From NCBI RefSeq assembly GCF_951805225.1, contig NZ_OX638201.1:6138001-6202000 (forward strand): a DNA stretch of 64,000 bases, written 5' to 3'. A model generated the notes under the pieces. That model was not told where the DNA came from. It made no database searches and saw nothing but the letters and a program-made list of their open reading frames with translations. Origin of the DNA: an uncultured Flavobacterium sp. (GTDB lineage: Bacteria > Bacteroidota > Bacteroidia > Flavobacteriales > Flavobacteriaceae). Below are positions 17,580 to 27,500 of the stretch, piece by piece (position 1 is the first letter of the stretch; each line of letters opens with the position of its first letter). The position numbers and the translations under genes were made by a program.

Positions 17580-18848
17580 TTATACCTTAAAAATCATGCC
17601 CTTTTTGTAAAAATACCATAAAACACAACTCCATAAAAGAATATATAGTACGGAATAAGTAAGGGACGATATCATTTGATTTTCAAAAAGCGGACTTATC
17701 CAGTATTGGTAGGCATAATCTCTAACGTTTATTTGTTCCGAAATATTTTCCGAGTTCTGAACTTTAATTAAAGCAAGTGCGCGAGGCAATATTCCGGAAA
17801 CGAAAAATACAATCATTGGATTTACGCCCCAACTCAATAAAAATTTCGTCCATTTTTTGTGTTCCAATACATCTACAATATAATAGATCAGTGTAAGAAG
17901 TAAAAGCGCAATTCCGGCAGTAAATAAAACGTAAGAACTCGTCCAAAGTGCTTTGTTTATTGGGAAAAACACAGACCATAGCAATCCCGAAATAATCAAT
18001 ATAATACTGATAATTCCCATTTTTTTGGCAATTTCCAGTTTTGGCAAAGGTTTAAGAAGTAATTGCCCAATCAGTAAACCAATTATTCCGTTTGCGATAG
18101 TTGGAATAGTACTTAAAATTCCTTCTGGATCCCAGGTTTTGGTAGCAATATACATATGATCTTTTAGTAAAATACTGTCTAACCAGGAAGCCAGATTAGT
18201 AATAGGTTCAAGGTTTGATTGACCAAATCCGGGAACAGGAATCAACGTCATTATTGCCCAATATCCCAATAAAATTGAAGAACTTAGAATGATTTGAGTT
18301 TTTATAGTAGTTTTTAAATAGATAATAGAAACAAAGAAATACACAATCCCAATGCGTTGTAGAACGCCGGGAAGTCTCACGTCTTTAAAGTTTTCGTGTC
18401 CGCCATAAGCCAGAGTCAGAAAAATTACAAATAAACTAATTGCTAGAATAGTTTTAGTTTTTAGCTTAAAATCGCCAATTAAAGCATATCCAACTATAAA
18501 TGTAATCGCTAAACGAACAAGCAAAAGCGGAAATCCATCCAATCCTAAAAAGTAAATACTATTAAAAAAGTACAAAAAGAATCCGAGGCAAATAATGCGC
18601 AACGAACGTGTTATTATTTTGAGAATATTTTCGGGTTTATGTTGTTTAATGGGCATTGCCAAAGGAACTGCAATTCCTACGACAAAAATAAAAAACGGAA
18701 ATACGAGATCAGCCAGCGTGCAGCCATTCCATTTTGCGTGATCGAGAATTGGATAAACATAATCCCAACTTCCCGGATTATTTACAACCGTCATCAATAA
18801 AACGGTAAGTCCTCTTAAAACATCAACTGAAATAATGCGATCTTTCAT
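17580..18848 (-). CDS. NagX/HGSNAT-like membrane acyltransferase (DUF5009 type)
   Basis: 422 aa, 10-11 membrane helices. RIISVDVLRGLTVLLMTVVN and HAKWNGCTLADLVFPFFIF contain the conserved membrane His (in DHAKWNG) and the FP-FIF loop of heparan-alpha-glucosaminide N-acetyltransferase relatives. Such proteins move acetyl groups across the membrane onto glucosamine residues, and relatives sit in GlcNAc-utilisation operons of other bacteria. In this locus it could re-acetylate de-N-acetylated peptidoglycan sugars. That is inference. 94 nt separate it from the GHL10 gene. Confidence 0.85.
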   Translation of the reverse strand: MKDRIISVDVLRGLTVLLMTVVNNPGSWDYVYPILDHAKWNGCTLADLVFPFFIFVVGIAVPLAMPIKQHKPENILKIITRSLRIICLGFFLYFFNSIYFLGLDGFPLLLVRLAITFIVGYALIGDFKLKTKTILAISLFVIFLTLAYGGHENFKDVRLPGVLQRIGIVYFFVSIIYLKTTIKTQIILSSSILLGYWAIMTLIPVPGFGQSNLEPITNLASWLDSILLKDHMYIATKTWDPEGILSTIPTIANGIIGLLIGQLLLKPLPKLEIAKKMGIISIILIISGLLWSVFFPINKALWTSSYVLFTAGIALLLLTLIYYIVDVLEHKKWTKFLLSWGVNPMIVFFVSGILPRALALIKVQNSENISEQINVRDYAYQYWISPLFENQMISSLTYSVLYILLWSCVLWYFYKKGMIFKV

Positions 18849-18944
18849 TTTTCTATTTTATTTAATTTGTTTGGAGCAATTATTTTTAACACATTGTATT
18901 GAAGCTTAATATAATTAAGTTAAGCTTTTAGAAAATAAAATTAA

Positions 18945-19118
18945 TCTCGCAAAGGCGCGAAGTCGCAAAGTTTTGTCATTTCGATCGAAGGGAGGAATCA
19001 AACGCGTAGCTCGACAAAGATTGGCGACATTACTTTACGGAGTTTCTTGTGTGATTTCTCCCTTCGATCGAAATGACAATATTGTGTTTAGACTTTGCGA
19101 CTTCGCGGCTTTGCGAGA
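18945..19118. repeat. nested inverted repeats: family C arms enclosing a family A palindrome
   Basis: Outer arms TCTCGCAAAGGCGCGAAGTCGCAAAG-like (18945-18970 and 19093-19118; 26 bp, one mismatch) enclose inner arms GTCATTTCGATCGAAGGGAG (18975-18994 and 19058-19077; 20 bp, perfect). The whole fills the 334-bp gap between anmK and the acyltransferase gene and could form one long cruciform or RNA hairpin. Upstream (18849-18944) nothing else was seen. Confidence 0.88.
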
Positions 19119-19182
19119 GATTTATTCGCCATCGTCCCGACGCTTTGGGATAGATTTTTTCTTAACTTCATGACATTCTATA

Positions 19183-20391
19183 TTAATTGGGCAATGAAAT
19201 TTTCCCCATAGTTACAGATGGGATTCCTTGATGAGAACCAAAATTAAAATCGTTTCCTGCTACAGTTTGATTGGCAAGAATCGCAAATAAAACTGCTTCT
19301 TTGGCATCGCCTGAAATTCCCAAATCATCACTTTTGTGAAATGTACAAGGCAATAATTCTTTTAACCATTTTACTAATAATGGATTATGTGTTCCTCCGC
19401 CCGACATATAGATTTTAAAATCTTCAAGTTTAGAAGCGCTGTTTTTTATAGCATAATGAATAGCTTCGGCAATTGTTTCGGCACTAAAACGCGTTAAAGT
19501 TGCCAATAAATCTGATGCTGAAATTGTATTAATGTTGCTTTTTGCCAAAGCAGTTTTTACATAAGCTTCGCCAAAAAGTTCCGGACCAATAGTTTTTGGA
19601 AATTCCTGAGTGAAAAATGCATCGTCTTTCAAGTTGTCTAATAACAATTGATTTACGGTTCCTTGTTGCGCGATTTCGGCATCTTTGTCGTAACTTTTTT
19701 CAGGAAAATATTGTTTTGTAAAAAGATCAATTAAAGTATTTCCGGTTCCGGTATCGGTTACAAAAGTTTCTTCGGCATTTAAGGAAGCAGGTAAAAAAGT
19801 AAAATTCGCAATTCCGCCCATGTTGAGCATAATGCGGTTTTCGCCTTTTTTCCCAAATAAAAAATAATCGCCATAAACCGCCAATGGAGCGCCTTCGCCA
19901 CCTGCTGCAATATGTTTTTGTCTAAAATCAGACAAAGTGATAATGCCTGTTTTTACTGCAATATGATCGCCATCGCCAATTTGTAAAGTAGCGTTTGGGA
20001 ATTTTTCCTGTTGATGCAAAAACTTTGGCGCATGCAAAACCGTTTGACCGTGCGAAGCAATTAAATCAATTTCATCAGTAGAAATATTCCTTTTTTTAAG
20101 AAAAGCGTTGATCATTTCGGCGTGCAAAATACCAATCCATTCGTTGAGCATTACCAAATGCTGAAAATCAATTTCTTTCTTCGCAAAAACTTTACGGATC
20201 TCAATTTTAATTTCTTCCGAGTAATCGATAGTTTCAAATTGAGTTACTTTGACAGCGGTATTTTGGCCTGAGCCCGAAATTTCGCATAACGCAATATCAA
20301 GTCCATCAAGCGAAGTTCCTGACATTAATCCGATGATTTTTCGGGTTTCTTTTTGAGCGATTTGGTAAAGTGCGCTTATATTTTTGTTCAT
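19183..20391 (-). CDS. anmK: anhydro-N-acetylmuramic acid kinase
   Basis: 402 aa, full length. IGLMSGTSLDGLDIALCEI is the ATP-binding start of AnmK; HGQTVLHAP, DFRQKHIAAGGEGAPLA and DTGTGNTLIDLF (catalytic Asp region) follow, with MSGGGTHNPLL near the C-terminus. It opens the 1,6-anhydro ring and phosphorylates anhMurNAc to MurNAc-6-phosphate, the substrate of MurQ encoded about 1.8 kb upstream in the same direction. Cytoplasmic. Confidence 0.97.
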   Translation of the reverse strand: MNKNISALYQIAQKETRKIIGLMSGTSLDGLDIALCEISGSGQNTAVKVTQFETIDYSEEIKIEIRKVFAKKEIDFQHLVMLNEWIGILHAEMINAFLKKRNISTDEIDLIASHGQTVLHAPKFLHQQEKFPNATLQIGDGDHIAVKTGIITLSDFRQKHIAAGGEGAPLAVYGDYFLFGKKGENRIMLNMGGIANFTFLPASLNAEETFVTDTGTGNTLIDLFTKQYFPEKSYDKDAEIAQQGTVNQLLLDNLKDDAFFTQEFPKTIGPELFGEAYVKTALAKSNINTISASDLLATLTRFSAETIAEAIHYAIKNSASKLEDFKIYMSGGGTHNPLLVKWLKELLPCTFHKSDDLGISGDAKEAVLFAILANQTVAGNDFNFGSHQGIPSVTMGKISLPN

Positions 20392-20460
20392 GAAAATTGA
20401 ATTTTATGAAGTCTGTTGAATTGAAATGCTAAAATCAGATTATTTTGCATAGAAAATGAC

Positions 20461-21966
20461 TTAAAAAGAGATTTTTTCTTCAGAAGTTTTACTCGTAAAA
20501 TAAAGTCCAATGTAAGTGAATAATCCGTTTAAGATTATAAGTTCATTATCAAAAGTATAACCTATAACTGAAGCCGAATGTTCACTCACAAAATACGTCA
20601 AAATTGGAGCGATAATACAAATTACAGGCACGATTTTGTCGTTTACGCGTCTTGATTTTTGCAATAATCCAAAAGCATATAATCCTAATAACGGTCCGTA
20701 AGTATAAGATGCCGCTCTAAAAATTAAGGCAACTACAGAGCTGTCATTAAAAGAATTCAAGACAATAATTACGAGAAATAATAGTATCGAAAATCCAAAA
20801 TGAACTAAATGTCTTCTTTTGATATTGTTGGTATTGGAGAGATTTTCTGTTTTATCCATTCCCATAAAATCCACACAAAATGAAGTTGTTAAAGCTGTCA
20901 ACGCCGAATCTGTCGTAGCAAAAGTGGCGGCGATAATTCCTAATAGAAAAACAAATGCCGGAACAATTGACAAATGATTCAATGCAATTTCCGGAAAAAG
21001 TAAATCTGTTCTTGGTTTTCCAGTTACTAAATCTAACGGAGTTGAAATACTATTTTTGTTTGCATAGATGTATAATAAAGCGCCTAAACTTAGAAAAATA
21101 ATATTGATAAGTACAAACACGCCCGTAAACGTAAACATGTTTTTTTGTGCTTCGCCGATATTTTTGCAGCTTAGGTTTTTTTGCATTAAATCCTGATCAA
21201 GTCCAACCATTGCGATAGTTACAAAGATTCCGCCAAGAATTTGTTTTACGAAATGGTATTTGCTGGTTAAGAAATTATCAAAGAAAAATACTTGCGAATA
21301 GTTACTTTTTCGAATGGTTGAAACAGATTCAATTACGCTTAAATTCAAACTGTCGCACACAAAATAAATGGTAATAAAAACCGAAGTAACTAAGAAAAAA
21401 GTCTGTAAAGTATCCGTAATAATAATGGTTTTTAAGCCGCTTTTATAAGTATATAAAAATATTAGCGTCAAGGCTAAAAATACCGTCATTGGAAATGGAA
21501 TTCCATAAAAATCAAAGACATAACGCTGTAACACAATAACCACTAAATACAAGCGAAAAGCCGAACTTACGGTTCTGCTTACCAAAAAAATAGAAGCGGC
21601 AGTTTTATAACTGTTAGTTCCCATTCTTTGTTCGATATAACTGTAAATAGAGGTGAGGTTCATTCGATAATATAATGGAAGCAATACTTTGGCGATAATA
21701 ATAAACCCAATCGCGTTTCCTAAAATAAACTGAAAATACTTGAATTGTTCTCCGTTTGGCGATCCGACTTCGCCAGGAACCGAAATAAAAGTCACGCCGG
21801 ACAATGCGGTTCCAATCATTCCAAAAGCAACTAAATACCATTTAGAATTTTTATTGGCTTTAAAAAACGAATCATTGTCTTGCCCTTTTTTACTGATGAC
21901 TTGAGAAATGAGCAATAATAGTCCAAAATATACGATGATAAAAATTAAGATGGTGCTTGAAGACAT
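20461..21966 (-). CDS. sodium:solute symporter (SSS family)
   Basis: 501 aa, about 13 membrane helices. ALSGVTFISVPGEVGSPNGE and the GLDQDLMQKNLSCK loop are SSS-family segments, the latter typical of sugar and sialic-acid type symporters. It lies 69 nt before anmK and after murQ in the same direction. In Tannerella forsythia a MurNAc transporter gene is grouped with kinase and etherase genes, so MurNAc or anhMurNAc import is the favoured inference here. Substrate cannot be read from sequence. Confidence 0.87.
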   Translation of the reverse strand: MSSSTILIFIIVYFGLLLLISQVISKKGQDNDSFFKANKNSKWYLVAFGMIGTALSGVTFISVPGEVGSPNGEQFKYFQFILGNAIGFIIIAKVLLPLYYRMNLTSIYSYIEQRMGTNSYKTAASIFLVSRTVSSAFRLYLVVIVLQRYVFDFYGIPFPMTVFLALTLIFLYTYKSGLKTIIITDTLQTFFLVTSVFITIYFVCDSLNLSVIESVSTIRKSNYSQVFFFDNFLTSKYHFVKQILGGIFVTIAMVGLDQDLMQKNLSCKNIGEAQKNMFTFTGVFVLINIIFLSLGALLYIYANKNSISTPLDLVTGKPRTDLLFPEIALNHLSIVPAFVFLLGIIAATFATTDSALTALTTSFCVDFMGMDKTENLSNTNNIKRRHLVHFGFSILLFLVIIVLNSFNDSSVVALIFRAASYTYGPLLGLYAFGLLQKSRRVNDKIVPVICIIAPILTYFVSEHSASVIGYTFDNELIILNGLFTYIGLYFTSKTSEEKISF

Positions 21967-22064
21967 TTTGGTTTTGGATTAGTTATGAAATTATTTTTTA
22001 ATTTGGTTGGTGTAATTACTTCGTCTTTTTGTTTGGGTAATAAAAGTACAATTAAACACAATAT

Positions 22065-22162
22065 TGTCATTTCGACAGAGGAGAAATCACACACGAAACT
22101 CCGCGTAGAAAGTCGCCAATCTTTGTCGAATTACTAGTGTGATTTCTCCTTCGTCGAAATGA
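22065..22162. repeat. inverted repeat, family A
   Basis: Arms GTCATTTCGAC...AGAAATCACAC (22065-22090) and GTGTGATTTCT...GTCGAAATGAC (22136-22162). It occupies the gap between murQ and the symporter gene. Same family as 18975-19077 and 40358-40588. Confidence 0.85.
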
Positions 22163-22204
22163 CAAAAGTCTGCGATAAATTTATTCTCCACACTATTCTT
22201 TACT

Positions 22205-23026
22205 TTATTTCGTAGCGATATTTTCCTGTAAAACAGCTCTGACGCTTTTGTGTTTTTGAAGCAATTCGGCAGCAAGATCGTGTTCGATATTAAGTTCTTC
22301 CATAATCATTTTAATGGCTCTTTTTACCAGTTTTTCGTTAGACAATTGCATGTCAACCATTTTGTTGCCTTTGATTTTTCCCAGTTTAATCATAACCGAA
22401 GTTGAGATCATATTTAAAGTTAGCTTTTGAGCGGTTCCGGCTTTCATACGTGTACTTCCGGTTAAAAATTCCGGACCAACAACAACTTCTATTGGATAAT
22501 CGGCAACTTCAGCAATTAAACCTTTGCTAATGCAGGAAATACTACCGGTTTTAATGTTGTTTTCTTTGGCTTTTTTAAGTCCGCCTAAAACATAAGGCGT
22601 GTTTCCCGAAGCAGCAATTCCAATGATAAAATCCAAACTCGAAATTTGATGTTTCGATAAATCTTTCCAGGCTTGTTCTGTGTCGTCTTCGGCATTTTCG
22701 ACTGCTTTTCTGATGGCAGTATCTCCGCCAGCGATAATTCCGATAATCATATCGTGTGGAACGCCAAAAGTTGGCGGACATTCAGAAGCATCCAGAATCC
22801 CGATACGTCCGGAAGTTCCGGCTCCAATGTAAAATAAACGTCCGCCAAGCTGCATTTTTTTTACAATTGCTTTTACCAGTTTTTCAATCTTCGGAATTTG
22901 TTTTTCAACAATAAGTGGTACTTTTTTATCTTCGGTATTTATGTTTATGAGCAATTCTTTGGTGCTCATTTGGTCTAAATTTTTATACAGAGATTCTTGT
23001 TCGGTTTCAGGGTTTTTGTTTGGCAT
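22205..23026 (-). CDS. murQ: N-acetylmuramic acid 6-phosphate etherase
   Basis: 273 aa with a SIS fold. YIGAGTSGRIGILDASECPP carries the sugar-phosphate loop and the catalytic Glu. IGIAASGNTPYVLGGL and VVGPEFLTGSTRMKAGTAQK complete the MurQ pattern, and a C-terminal UBA-like helix bundle (about 235-270) is present. It removes D-lactate from MurNAc-6-phosphate, giving GlcNAc-6-phosphate. It is separated from susD by a 225-bp spacer with nested inverted repeats that could modulate read-through. Confidence 0.97.
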   Translation of the reverse strand: MPNKNPETEQESLYKNLDQMSTKELLININTEDKKVPLIVEKQIPKIEKLVKAIVKKMQLGGRLFYIGAGTSGRIGILDASECPPTFGVPHDMIIGIIAGGDTAIRKAVENAEDDTEQAWKDLSKHQISSLDFIIGIAASGNTPYVLGGLKKAKENNIKTGSISCISKGLIAEVADYPIEVVVGPEFLTGSTRMKAGTAQKLTLNMISTSVMIKLGKIKGNKMVDMQLSNEKLVKRAIKMIMEELNIEHDLAAELLQKHKSVRAVLQENIATK

Positions 23027-23052
23027 AACAAATAAATTGTGGTTATTTTATA

Positions 23053-23244
23053 AAAATCGGGGTATAATGTTACCATATATTATAAGTCAATTTTAAACAC
23101 GAATTTCACAAATTAACACTAATTAGGTTTGTGAAATTAATTTCGTAAACTAAGCTAGCCTATTAAAATTTGTGCAAATCGGTGAAATTCGTGTTTACAA
23201 TATTTATGTTGGACTATAAATGCATTATATCATACCCCGATTTT
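23053..23244. repeat. nested inverted repeat between susD and murQ
   Basis: Outer arms AAAATCGGGGTATAATG (23053-23069) and its complement with a 5-nt insertion (23223-23244) enclose inner arms around AAACACGAATTTCACAAATT (23095-23115) and AAATTTGTGCAAATCGGTGAAATTCGTGTTT, given here only as positions 23167-23199. The inner part belongs to the ATTCGTG family also seen at 44982-45050 and 53300-53440. On the minus strand the outer stem ends in a T-rich run, so it may act as a partial terminator. Confidence 0.75.
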
Positions 23245-23251
23245 AAAATTT

Positions 23252-24529
23252 TTAGATAGCAGGATCTGGCGGAGTATTTGTATTATTATTTCTCTCAGAA
23301 TCCGGATAAGGATACCAGTTTCGGTTTCTTTCGGCTCCGGTAGTTCCTGCGCCCGGACGATCAAATCTTCTGCTGTCTTCCAGTTTCAGACTTGACATAT
23401 ACATTTCGATACAGCGATTTCTGTAAATCTCGGTTAAAATTGCGGGTTTTGTAACCGCTCCCGTATATGACGCAAGATTCGCTCCAATTCCGTAAGTATC
23501 TGCTGCTGCAGTTTTGGTCAAAACTTTATTTAATTCGATAATTGCTTGTGGTAAATTGTCTTTACGGGCATATCCTTCGGCTTTGATTAACATCATTTCG
23601 CCCGGTAAATAAAGCGGAATTGGTTTAATATTTGAATCAAAGAAACCAGTTGCAACCGTAGGATTTGAGCCCGGTTTAATGTAGAAATTCAATCTTCCGT
23701 CTGCGCTATCAGGCGCTAAACTTGCCGGTAATCCTAACGTTAAATCAACAGGTTGAAAAACATTATTTGTCGTAATCGAAATATAAGCAATTGGATTTGC
23801 ACTAATCTGATCGAAAGCAAATATTGATTTAACCGAAAGATCGACCAAGTTGGCATAAGCAATAGCATTGTCATAATCTCCTGCCATTAAATAGGTTCTT
23901 GCTAAAAGCGCATAAACGGAATTTTTATAATTAACTCCGGCTACTAAACCAGAAAATCCTGTTGCTTTGTCCAATAAAGGTTCTGTTGCTTTTAGAATTT
24001 TAATTGCTTCGGTTAAGACATCTGCTCTGGAATCAAAAGAGGCATTTTTCCCTGTTTTTAAAGGTACACTTTGAAAATATTGTACAAGAGTTGTAATCGC
24101 CATTGCCTTGAAAATTGTAGCATGAACAAGAACACTCGCTTTTTCATTTTCCGAAGTTAATACATCAATATGATCGATAACTTTTTGAGATTCAGATTTA
24201 ATCACCAAACATTGTGACCACAGATTGTTTACGACTTGATTTTTGGTCGAAAGTACGCCGCCACCTACAGAAAGTTCACCTTCGTCAACATTTCCGGCAT
24301 TTAGCAATCGCAATTCTTTTGTTGTAAATCCATTTCCGGTAATCGTGTTGTAAACAGGACTAATACGCTCGATAGTCCAAAGTTGTTGTAATCCGTTGGC
24401 AGCACCAATGATTCCTTCTCTGGTTCCAAAAACCAATTCCTGAGACGGTTTTGTTGGGTCAACATACTCTTCATTACAACTTGCAAAAAGCAGTGAAAGA
24501 GCTACTATAGGGATGAATATTTTTTTCAT
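23252..24529 (-). CDS. RagB/SusD family nutrient-uptake outer-membrane lipoprotein
   Basis: 425 aa. The lipobox is LLFASCNEEY (C18). The rest is a helical SusD fold with TPR-like repeats (YALLARTYLMAGDYDNAIAY, YLPGEMMLIKAEGYARKDNL) and a C-terminal RNRCIEMYMSSLKLEDSRRF motif. Somewhat short for the family (usually 450-600 aa). It should sit on the cell surface as the lid of the SusC barrel encoded 15 nt upstream. Ligand inferred from context: peptidoglycan-derived glycans. Confidence 0.93.
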   Translation of the reverse strand: MKKIFIPIVALSLLFASCNEEYVDPTKPSQELVFGTREGIIGAANGLQQLWTIERISPVYNTITGNGFTTKELRLLNAGNVDEGELSVGGGVLSTKNQVVNNLWSQCLVIKSESQKVIDHIDVLTSENEKASVLVHATIFKAMAITTLVQYFQSVPLKTGKNASFDSRADVLTEAIKILKATEPLLDKATGFSGLVAGVNYKNSVYALLARTYLMAGDYDNAIAYANLVDLSVKSIFAFDQISANPIAYISITTNNVFQPVDLTLGLPASLAPDSADGRLNFYIKPGSNPTVATGFFDSNIKPIPLYLPGEMMLIKAEGYARKDNLPQAIIELNKVLTKTAAADTYGIGANLASYTGAVTKPAILTEIYRNRCIEMYMSSLKLEDSRRFDRPGAGTTGAERNRNWYPYPDSERNNNTNTPPDPAI

Positions 24530-24544
24530 GATGTTTTTGTTTGA

Positions 24545-27500
24545 TTAAAATTGAACTTTTACGGCCAATGAGTATGAACTTGGAATTGGCACTGTTCCAA
24601 AATTGTATTTAGCAACCGATGATTGTCCGCCAGAATTGGTTTCCGGATCAAAACTGGTGAAATTATCCCATGAAATCAGGTTTCTTCCACTTGCTGTAAT
24701 CGTTAAATCATCAAAGAAGTTGTTTATTTTTCCGAAAGAATAATTCAAAGAAACTTCTCTTAATTTTAGGTAGCTTCCGTCAACAACTCTAAACTCTTCG
24801 ATGTTGTAAATCGACCATATATAACCACGAGGTAATTCTCCGTTAAGTTCTTTGGTTACAATTGTTCCTGATCCTACACCTTGTCTGGTTCTATAATCGG
24901 CATCAAAAACATCTACGCCCTGAACGCCATCAAATAATATAGAAAGACCGAATTTTTTGTAATTAACATTAGCTCCAAACGCGATAACATAATCCGGATT
25001 TGGATTACCAATTTGTTTGTTCAAAATAGTTCCTGTTGGCTGTCCGTTAGCATCTCTTTGTGGCGCTCCGGTATTTACATCACCTTTTTCAGTTTGAGGA
25101 TATCCGTCTGGAGTTAGCAATAAACTTCCGTCTGAATTTCGGGCAAAATAAGTACCGTAGAAAATCCCGATTGGTTTGTTCATCTCTACAAAAACCGGAG
25201 CTCCGGCTAAATTGCTGTCTAATTTAAAACGCTGTTGCGGTAATCCAGTTACTTTATTTCTGTTGCTGCTATAGTTTACAAAAACGTCAACATGTAAATT
25301 CTCTTTTTTGATCAGATCATATTTCAAATTGATTTCATACCCTTTATTGTTCATTTGTCCAATGTTTTTAATGGTATTTGTAGCTCCTTCAGAAGCCGCC
25401 AATTGAACTGGTAACAACAAATCATCAATATCAGCATTGTAATAACTGAAAGATAAATTCAGACGATCTTTTAGGAAACCAAAATCACCACCAACTTCAT
25501 ACGTAACACTTTGTTCCGGTTTTAAGTCTAAGTTTCCTTGTTTGAAACCTTCAATAGTAAAAGTACTGTTTCCTAAAAGGGTTCCTGTAGAATAATTGGT
25601 AAAACGGGCATAAGGTTTAATCGCCGTTAAACTTCCTGATTTTCCCCAAGAAGCTCTAAAACGTACCGAACTTACTGCGTCATGAATGCCTTCCATAAAT
25701 TTTTCGTCAGAAAGTACATAACTCGCACTTGCTTTTGGATAAAACTGAGATCGGTTATCGCTTGAGAAAATAGTCGATGCATCTTGTCTTAGAGCAACAG
25801 TCATATAAAGTTTGTCTTTATAACCAACAGTTTCCTGAAGATAATATCCCCATAAATTATATTTGGACTGACTAGAACTCGGAGAACCCGGAATCAATGT
25901 ATTAAAAGCATTTATAGTTTCAATAAAAGGTTTTAAGTTACGACCTTCGATAGCTACAAAATCATCACGATAGGTTTGTACGTTGTAACCTCCGTAAGTT
26001 GTAGCTTTCCATTTATCGTTGATATTCCAAAGATATCTTAAGTTCAAATCATTGTTAAATTGTACAACTCTGTTACTAGCTTCAGAAACATAACCGTCGT
26101 TATAATACGCTGGATTTACCACATAAGGATATCTTGGAATAAATACATTTCCTCTTTGATTGTAATTATCGATACCAAAAATTAAATCGGCATTGAAATT
26201 TTTAAAAGGCGTATAATTCAATTGTAAATCCGAAATAATACGATCTGTATTTTGTGTGATTTTGAAAGTTTCTATTATCGAAAGCGGATTAACTCTATTT
26301 GGATCAACAGCCATTAAATTGCCGTTCACATCTCTTTGATGAATGTCGTAAGTATTATTGGTAATGTTTATAGCATTAATTGGACTCCAGAAAACGTTTC
26401 CATCCGGTTTTTCATTCGAACTTGAATTCACGTAATTTAATCCTACCGTAGCTGACAATTTTGAATTAAAATCATGCTTTAATCTCACTTTGACTCCGGC
26501 TCTTTTAAAATCGGTATTTTTTACAATTCCTTCATTTACCAGATACCCAAGAGAAGCAAAATATTTGGTTTTCTCGTCGCCGCCTTGAAGAGAGAAGTAA
26601 GTGTCAGTTCCAACGCCTGTACCAAAAATATCATCCTGATAATCGTATCGTTTTACATCAGTAGTTCTGGTTTCAAGATTTCGACCAAGAACGGTAACTG
26701 TAGTTGGACTTGCAGGATTTCCCTGAATTGGGAACAATGCCGGAGAAGCATTTACAAACTGCTTATCAGACATATTCATGTCCAGTTTTTTTCGGATTTG
26801 GTTTGAAGTCACGCTCGTCGAAAAAGTATATCTCGTTTCGCCAGCGACACCTTTTTTAGTTGTAATTAAAACTACACCATTTGCAGCTCTTGATCCGTAA
26901 ATTGCTGCGGCAGCACCTCCGTTCAAAACCTCTACGCTTTGTATGTCGTTGGGATTAATATCTGCAGATCTGTTTTGACCAATTTGCATATTAGAATTTC
27001 CTGACGTTACATTCAGGTTCGTTACATTGGTTGTGGCATTGTTCAAAACCACACCGTCAATAACATATAATGGATCTGAAGAACCTAAAATAGATGAAGT
27101 TCCTCTAAGTTTAATACTGAAACCTCCGGCAGGATCTCCTGAGTTTTGAGAAACCTGTGCTCCGGCAATTTTTCCCTGCAAAGCTGTCGAAAGACCTCCG
27201 GGTTGTGCTTTAACCAAATCTTCGCCTTTTATGCTCGTTACAGCATTTCCAAGTTCTTTACGTGTCGCACGTACAGTAGAACCCAGAACAACAACTTCAG
27301 AAAGCGTGTTGAGCTCTTCGGTCATTTTAAGATTAACGGAGTTGGTATCGGCTGTAATTTTGGCTTTTTTAGGCGCAAATCCAACGAAAGTAAAAACGAG
27401 GGTTTCGCCTTCGTTTACTGCGATGCTAAATTTTCCGTCTAAATCAGTTACGGTACTTTTTGAGGTTCCTTCAATCAAAACGGATACTCCTGGTAGAGAA

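Noticed and set aside
18973..19173. 66-aa plus-strand frame
   Set aside because: Lies within the nested palindrome 18945-19118, so it only translates repeat sequence.
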